From contig NZ_BMJH01000002.1 of the NCBI RefSeq assembly GCF_014643175.1, forward strand, positions 1 through 64,000: a DNA stretch of 64,000 nucleotides, in the 5' to 3' direction. The DNA is from Hoyosella rhizosphaerae (lineage in GTDB: Bacteria > Actinomycetota > Actinomycetes > Mycobacteriales > Mycobacteriaceae). Under the pieces are notes generated by a model that saw only the letters and a list, made by a program, of their open reading frames with translations, did not search any database and was not told the DNA's origin. Both the position numbers and the translations under genes were made by a program. Below, one piece after another: positions 59,474-64,000 of this stretch; the stretch's first letter is position 1; every line of letters begins with the position of its first letter.

Positions 59474-60703
59474 ATGCCACCGACTGACAATCCTTTTGAG
59501 AGTGCGCCTGAAAAGTCGGCGCCTGCGGGCCCCGCCCCAAGTGGTCAATGGCGCGGGCACACGCCAGCTAATCCGGCGCCTGTTGGCCCGGCGCCTGTTG
59601 GCCCGGCACCTGTTGGTCCAGCGCCTGCTGGTCCGGCGCCTGTTGGTCCCACCTCTACGTGGTCTACAAACGTCCACGTTCCGCCGTCAGGACCATCCCC
59701 GGCTCAGCCTGGCGACGAGCCACGTCCCACACGACGGTGGCCGATAGTCTTGCTGGTGCTCCTGCTTCTGGCTGGAGCTTGCAGCGCAGCCTACTGGTTC
59801 GTCGAAATCCGTGAGGAACAAGGCGGTTCCGACTCGATCGCACCGATCGCCGATTCCGGTCAGTTTGGTTCCGCTCCCAGCGCTGAAGGCTTAGTCGCGT
59901 GCGATACATCACCCCGTATGGCACCGGTGGGATACCGGGCTGGATCGGGGGTTCTCACCGTAGTTATGGACGTGACAGCAACATGCGCAACGGGCGACAT
60001 CCTGACGACAAACGCCCTGCGCGTGGCGATTGAAAGTCCCACTGCTGACGTTGCCGCAGCCGAGTTCGACATGTCCAACCATCCCACCGTACTGCCAGCC
60101 GACGAGCCTGTGCGTCTTGCTTTCGAGTTCCCGTCTGACTCAGTGTTTCTGTTGCCCGGCCACACTGGCCAAGGCGACATTGTCACCGTTACCGATGAGG
60201 GAACGTCAGAAGCGCTAACGCCCGGAGCGCTTGCCGAAGTTAATGGAAACAGCAGCCCAATAAGGGCAGTGCGCGCCACCGAACCTGCATCTGGTGACCG
60301 CGAGGCTGCCGCCCGTCGTGCACTGCGAGAGCTCGCCGACGCCGACTTCGAGCGCATCCTGACAGAGATCAACGGCCAATGGGTGCCTCAGGTGTCTTCG
60401 AAGCAAGAGGGGCTGCGCGCGAAAGACCTTGATGGCACCGTCGTTGCGTGGAATGCGCAGGAAATCCTCCGCCAGCACATGGATTTCCGACTCGACAACC
60501 CCGGGGCGCGGCTCCTGTGGTCAAACGAATGGCCCGTCTTCGACCTGCAGGGTTGGTGGGTCACCGTTATCGGCCCCGGCCTGGGATCTGCTGACACGGC
60601 CAACCAGTGGTGTGACGACCAAAATATAGAGCCAGATGAGTGCTTCGCCAAGCTAATCTCCGATACACGTGGATCAGCCGGGACTACACGGCACCGCAGA
60701 TAG
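59474..60703 (+). CDS. Single-pass membrane protein with Pro-rich repeat lead
   Basis: A 409-aa protein. The cytoplasmic lead is Pro/Ala-rich with five PAPVG-type pentapeptides (residues 34-58). One helix (about 91-112, IVLLVLLLLAGACSAAYWF) precedes about 300 exported residues with paired Cys (VACDTS, TATCATG and NQWCDDQNIEPDECF). The exported part shares its general layout with the protein encoded at 56060, suggesting a common ancestor. ATG 59474 follows GAGGAAG. Function unknown. Confidence 0.78.
   Translation: MPPTDNPFESAPEKSAPAGPAPSGQWRGHTPANPAPVGPAPVGPAPVGPAPAGPAPVGPTSTWSTNVHVPPSGPSPAQPGDEPRPTRRWPIVLLVLLLLAGACSAAYWFVEIREEQGGSDSIAPIADSGQFGSAPSAEGLVACDTSPRMAPVGYRAGSGVLTVVMDVTATCATGDILTTNALRVAIESPTADVAAAEFDMSNHPTVLPADEPVRLAFEFPSDSVFLLPGHTGQGDIVTVTDEGTSEALTPGALAEVNGNSSPIRAVRATEPASGDREAAARRALRELADADFERILTEINGQWVPQVSSKQEGLRAKDLDGTVVAWNAQEILRQHMDFRLDNPGARLLWSNEWPVFDLQGWWVTVIGPGLGSADTANQWCDDQNIEPDECFAKLISDTRGSAGTTRHRR
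59573..59647 (+). repeat. Five 15-bp in-frame repeats encoding PAPVG
   Basis: Units CCGGCGCCTGTTGGC and close variants run in frame (PAPVG three times, PAPAG, PAPVG). Two units are identical in DNA, a sign of recent slippage expansion. They lengthen the cytoplasmic stalk of the membrane protein. Confidence 0.9.
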
Positions 60704-60777
60704 TGCGCCGACGACGCCGCAGATGACCAGCCGGTGACGAGGGCGTCAGCAAGACTTACAAACAGGGAAGGTATTCA

Positions 60778-62604
60778 ATGAGCCGCGAGCTTGGCAGGCA
60801 GTATGTTCTCGACGAGGTTCGGGGACGCGGTGCGACTGGCGAAGTGTGGAAAGGCCACCGCAAGAGCGACGGGCAACTATTTGCATTCAAGTTACTACAG
60901 GAAGGACTTGTGGGCGATCAGCAGATCGTGAGCAGGTTCGTCCAGGAACGAAACATCCTTACTGGCCTCGAGCATCCAAACCTGGTGGCGGTGCGTGACC
61001 TTGTTGTCGAGGGCGCCACGCTAGCGATCGTGATGGACTTCATCGAAGGCGGCGACCTTCGAATGTTCCTGAAGCAGTACGGCCCCCAACGCCCTGCCGT
61101 GGTGTGCCAGATCGGCGCAGATATAGCGAATGGTCTCGCGGCAGTTCACGAAGCGGGCATTGTGCACCGAGATATTAAGCCCGAGAATGTACTTCTTGAT
61201 ACCGCGACCTCACCTCCAACAGTGAAGCTCACTGATTTCGGAATCGCGAAAATAGCCCATCAAACTTCCACTGGCAGGTCAACGATGCTGGCAGGCACGA
61301 TGCAGTACATCGCGCCCGAGTTGGTCGAGGGCAAGGCACCCTCACCAATCTCAGACCTTTATTCGCTGGGCGTAGTTCTCTACGAACTATCTTGCGGTGC
61401 GGAACCTTTCCGGTCCGACTCGATTGCGGGCGTCATGCGTATGCACACTGATTTTAATCCTGGCCGTCCAGCGGGGATCCCAGATTTGTTGTGGCAGCTA
61501 ATCGCGCGCCTGCTTAGCAAAAATCCGAGTGAGCGCCCCGCGAATGCGGCACAAGTGGCAATGGCCCTGCAAGCACTTCAGCACGACCTCGCCGCGGCAC
61601 CAGCCGCGCCGCGCATTGCCCAGCCCCCTGCTCCGGTCCCTATCCCCGCTGCTACGCGGCGGATTTCCCTGCCTGCAAATGAGACCGCCCGCGGTGACTC
61701 CACACCAACATATATTCAGGGAGCAGGAAACCCATCTCTGCCACAAAGCGGCACGTGGACACCCGGTGCTGCTCCGAACACTAAACGTCGCTCTAAGTGG
61801 ATTGTCCCAGTTGCCAGCATAGTTGCGCTCATCGTGGTGATCGCAGGGATCGCCGGTGCTGCGAATCGTCTGGGTAGCAGCGACGAGACTCTCGACCAGG
61901 AGCGACCCCAATTGCATGCCGAGGGTTCCGCGTCGGCGGACGAGATCCCTGAAGATTCGGTGACCGCGGGGATTATGCCAGACCTTGAGGGGATGGCCGC
62001 GACGCGAGCTACCGCGCTTCTGCCCCAAGACGTCGAGGTGGAAATCGTGACCGCACCAGCTCCTCCCGGTCGGCCCAACGGGATCGTTCTCACGCAGGAA
62101 CCCGCAGCTGGCGAAGAGATTGGCGATCAGGCCGTGCTCACGATTTCGGCAAGTGAGTTGGTGATAGACCTGGCATCTCTCGACCCAATCAACTACACGG
62201 GCTCTTTCCCCAATGTCGGCACAGCGAGAGTTTCGGGAGAGACATATCCGCGTTCGCTGTCTCAGTCACGCAGTGGCTGGTCGGGAAGCACTGACGGGTC
62301 AGCTGAGTACAACCTAGGCCGTAATTTCACGCGACTCGAAGCAACTGCGGGCCTCTCTGACGATTCCAAGAGTGCACAATCCGTGTTCGAGCTCGAAATC
62401 ATCGGCGACCATCGGTCTCTCGCAAGGGTTGAACTTCGTCTAGGAGAGCCCGTGAATCTCGATGTCGATCTCACCAACGTCCTGCGCCTTCAATTGCGGT
62501 GGACCTTCCTGAACCCCGAATCGACATGGGACAGCGCCACGATTGTCCTAGGTTCGCCCACACTCACCGCTGTTCCTGGCTTTGATCCGGAGGAGGATGA
62601 ATGA
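60778..62604 (+). CDS. Receptor Ser/Thr kinase with PASTA and NPCBM-like domains
   Basis: A 608-aa PknB-type kinase with all catalytic residues: Gly loop GRGATGEV, Lys38, HRDIKPEN with Asp132, DFG Asp153, and APE at 179-181. A Pro-rich juxtamembrane linker (about 272-335) and one helix (341-361) follow. The outside part has a single PASTA domain (about 397-457) and a C-terminal domain of about 130 residues (470-600) resembling NPCBM carbohydrate-binding modules (YTGSFPNVGTARVSGETYP, EYNLGRNFTRLEATAGL, LRLQLRWTFLNP). It probably senses cell-wall glycan fragments. It is the last gene of the accessory set. Confidence 0.9.
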   Translation: MSRELGRQYVLDEVRGRGATGEVWKGHRKSDGQLFAFKLLQEGLVGDQQIVSRFVQERNILTGLEHPNLVAVRDLVVEGATLAIVMDFIEGGDLRMFLKQYGPQRPAVVCQIGADIANGLAAVHEAGIVHRDIKPENVLLDTATSPPTVKLTDFGIAKIAHQTSTGRSTMLAGTMQYIAPELVEGKAPSPISDLYSLGVVLYELSCGAEPFRSDSIAGVMRMHTDFNPGRPAGIPDLLWQLIARLLSKNPSERPANAAQVAMALQALQHDLAAAPAAPRIAQPPAPVPIPAATRRISLPANETARGDSTPTYIQGAGNPSLPQSGTWTPGAAPNTKRRSKWIVPVASIVALIVVIAGIAGAANRLGSSDETLDQERPQLHAEGSASADEIPEDSVTAGIMPDLEGMAATRATALLPQDVEVEIVTAPAPPGRPNGIVLTQEPAAGEEIGDQAVLTISASELVIDLASLDPINYTGSFPNVGTARVSGETYPRSLSQSRSGWSGSTDGSAEYNLGRNFTRLEATAGLSDDSKSAQSVFELEIIGDHRSLARVELRLGEPVNLDVDLTNVLRLQLRWTFLNPESTWDSATIVLGSPTLTAVPGFDPEEDE

Positions 62605-62799
62605 TCCCCGGTCGCCTCCGTGTGAGGCTGCACAAACATCGTGAGCGATCCGCGGGTATCGAGTTTGGCTGACCGATAACATCGCCAGCGGTAGCGGTCT
62701 CACCGCTAGCAGCCAAGCCACGCCTAGGGCATCCACTCGGCTGGTGTTCCGGATTGCCGGCGAGACTACAATCGCACTGTCGTAAGCGGCAACGTCCTG

Positions 62800-63613
62800 T
62801 GCATGGTCAACATAGCTCCAGGCGCAGCCAGACTTGCCCTCGCGAACGAGTCCCTTGTCGCTGATAGTGGCGCAACCATGACCGACGACGTCCCACTCGC
62901 GCTCGAACGTCCACGGTTGGGGACCGTCCGGCGCGGGAAAGTCAACCGTACTCCGGCAGGTCAGCGGGCAAACTTGACCAACGGCGGGCAGTATCCTCCG
63001 CAACAGTATCGATATACATGCGTGCCCAGGTGAACTGGCCGGTCGTACCGGCTTGGTTCCGCAGCACACCATCGCTCACGAGACCTTGACCACGGTGGCC
63101 GCTCGGCGCTACGCCGCGAAACTGAGGCTGCTCAATCGGAGGTCGCTGCGCGGGTCGACACGGTACTGCACCAGCTTGGGATTACGGAACGGGCGGACAC
63201 CCGAATCGCGAACTTGTTCGGTGGTCAGCAACGACGCCTTTCGAACGGTATGGAACTGCTTACCGAGCGTTTAGTCTGCAGATCAGGACTATCTGACGTT
63301 CCTGCCGTTGATGCCGTTGATGGTCGTCTACTCCGCGATTGTGAGCGGTCAGTCAGTGGTCCTGTTCACGGCTATGCATGCACTTCGACCAGGCCCGTCG
63401 CATTCCATATTGCTGAGTTCGGGAACCATCGAAGTAACGCTTGCCATCGTGGTGACAGTGATCGAGCAGCTCGTGTTCAGCGTCGTAATGATCAACTGGG
63501 CGCATCGTCTAGCAATAGGCTGCGCAGTCGCACCGGTCCTTGAAACCCAGAACCCGCTGGCAGGGAAAGCTGGCCGCTCCGAATCAGGACCACGGTCAAA
63601 ATTCAAAAGGTGA
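62800..63613 (+). pseudogene. Decayed ABC transporter (ATPase plus permease)
   Basis: Pieces of one ABC protein lie in order but in different frames: DDVPLALER, then Walker A GPSGAGKSTVLRQVSG, an in-frame TGA at 62975-62977, GLVPQHTIAHETLTT and YAAKLRL. After a frameshift come LHQLGITERADTRIANLF and the signature GGQQRRLSNGMELL. Walker B is missing. A hydrophobic permease-like tail (VVYSAIVSGQSVVLF onward) follows to 63613. The order and motifs resemble the fused FHA-ABC exporter Rv1747. The FHA domain is not recognisable upstream; 62605-62799 shows nothing else. Confidence 0.8.
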
Positions 63614-63652
63614 ACCAGCTCGGCCGGGCTGCTCGGTTACTGCGCTGAGCAC

Positions 63653-63700
63653 TTGTGGTGACTTAGTAACCTCAGATGTAGTGAAGTCACCACAAGTTTT
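63653..63700. repeat. 47-bp island-flanking repeat, copy 2
   Basis: The second copy of the repeat at 53225, better preserved as a hairpin: 14-bp perfect arms (63651-63664 with 63684-63697, ACTTGTGGTGACTT arm) around a 19-nt loop, followed by TTTT. It lies just upstream of the thioesterase gene, so it could be a terminator for the decayed transporter or an operator over the thioesterase promoter (a TAGGGT hexamer follows at 63716-63721). Confidence 0.87.
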
Positions 63701-63747
63701 GCGGCACGGCCACGCTAGGGTGAAGCGAAGGCGAGAAAGGAATCATC

Positions 63748-64000
63748 GTGTCGTTTGCGCAGTCTCCGTGGTTACGGACTTTTAAGACTCCACCTGGTGC
63801 GGCGAAGATTGACCTTGTGTGCTGCCCCGCAGCGGGTGGTGCTGCGAGTTTGTACCATGCCATCGCCACTGAGCTAGCTCCCACCGTGTCTGTGGCTGCG
63901 GTGCAGTACCCAGGTCGCCAGGACAGGTTGGGCGATCCGATGATCGACAACATTGTTGGGTTGTCGGAGGAGATTGCGCGGGCAATCCTGAAGTGCCGGA
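63748..64000 (+). CDS. Type II thioesterase, partial (5' end)
   Basis: 84 residues are visible before the window ends. GTG 63748 follows GAAAGGA. The start WLRTFKTPPGAAKIDLVCCPAAGGAASLY and the VAAVQYPGRQDRL block are the N-terminal half of the GrsT/TesA-type alpha/beta hydrolase that frees misprimed acyl groups from polyketide or nonribosomal synthases. The catalytic Ser would lie beyond the edge. It predicts a PKS or NRPS gene nearby downstream. Confidence 0.85.
   Translation, partial: MSFAQSPWLRTFKTPPGAAKIDLVCCPAAGGAASLYHAIATELAPTVSVAAVQYPGRQDRLGDPMIDNIVGLSEEIARAILKCR

Noticed and set aside
62548-63072. Long open frame on the minus strand (174 codons)
   Set aside because: It is antisense to the decayed ABC ATPase: the plus strand gives Walker A and signature motifs in order, while the minus translation has no family features.

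Overview
The window looks like a mid-GC actinobacterial chromosome of the order Mycobacteriales (Corynebacteriales). From position 1 to about 53 kb the gene order follows the Mycobacterium tuberculosis block Rv3450c to Rv3370c read in reverse: ESX-4, rplM-rpsI, glmM, glmS, nnr, alr, tsaE-tsaB-rimI-tsaD, groES-groEL1, whiB3, sigD-rsdA, guaB2-guaB3, guaA, imuA'-imuB, dnaE2. An esrISR-like envelope-stress cluster just after guaA matches Corynebacterium glutamicum. I cannot name the genus. Base composition is too low for a typical Mycobacterium or Dietzia, so a Corynebacterium, Lawsonella or similar relative is plausible. No tRNA, rRNA, CRISPR array or intact insertion sequence was seen.

Region by region: 0-9.7 kb holds an ESX-4 type VII secretion locus (mycP4 and eccD4 divergent from eccC4, an Rv3446c-family protein, esxU and esxT); eccB4 probably lies just off the left edge. 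9.9-18.2 kb holds ribosomal proteins L13 and S9, amino-sugar synthesis for peptidoglycan (glmM, glmS), two Rv3440c/Rv3439c-like genes, an Rv3438-like hydrolase fold without its nucleophile, and NAD(P)HX repair. 18.3-25.7 kb holds alr, a hydrolase, the t6A tRNA-modification genes and groES-groEL1 under a CIRCE operator. 25.7-30.1 kb holds whiB3, an Rv3415c-like gene, sigD and its membrane anti-sigma factor. 30.4-37.5 kb holds guaB2, guaB3 and guaA, interrupted by a three-gene membrane protein/GntR/MFS operon that carries two self-consistent palindromic operators.

37.5-46.6 kb is envelope related: a PAP2 phosphatase, MFS and BCCT transporters, a PspC-type membrane protein facing a PspC-histidine kinase and response regulator, then a kinase-like membrane protein with a degenerate active site. 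46.7-53 kb is the SOS-controlled mutasome (imuA', imuB, dnaE2) with two LexA boxes and, between imuB and dnaE2, a good candidate for an unannotated 34-residue peptide gene.

53-63.7 kb is the accessory part. Six same-strand genes encode an ABC ATPase and permease, a single-pass exported protein, a polytopic protein with an LRV-like tail, another single-pass exported protein with a PAPVG repeat stalk, and a receptor Ser/Thr kinase whose outside part combines one PASTA domain with an NPCBM-like carbohydrate-binding domain. The segment is bracketed by two copies (40 of 47 bases identical) of a palindromic repeat and ends in a decayed ABC transporter. This is the best candidate for an undescribed system: an envelope-sensing kinase linked to a transporter. 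The window closes in the first part of a type II thioesterase gene.
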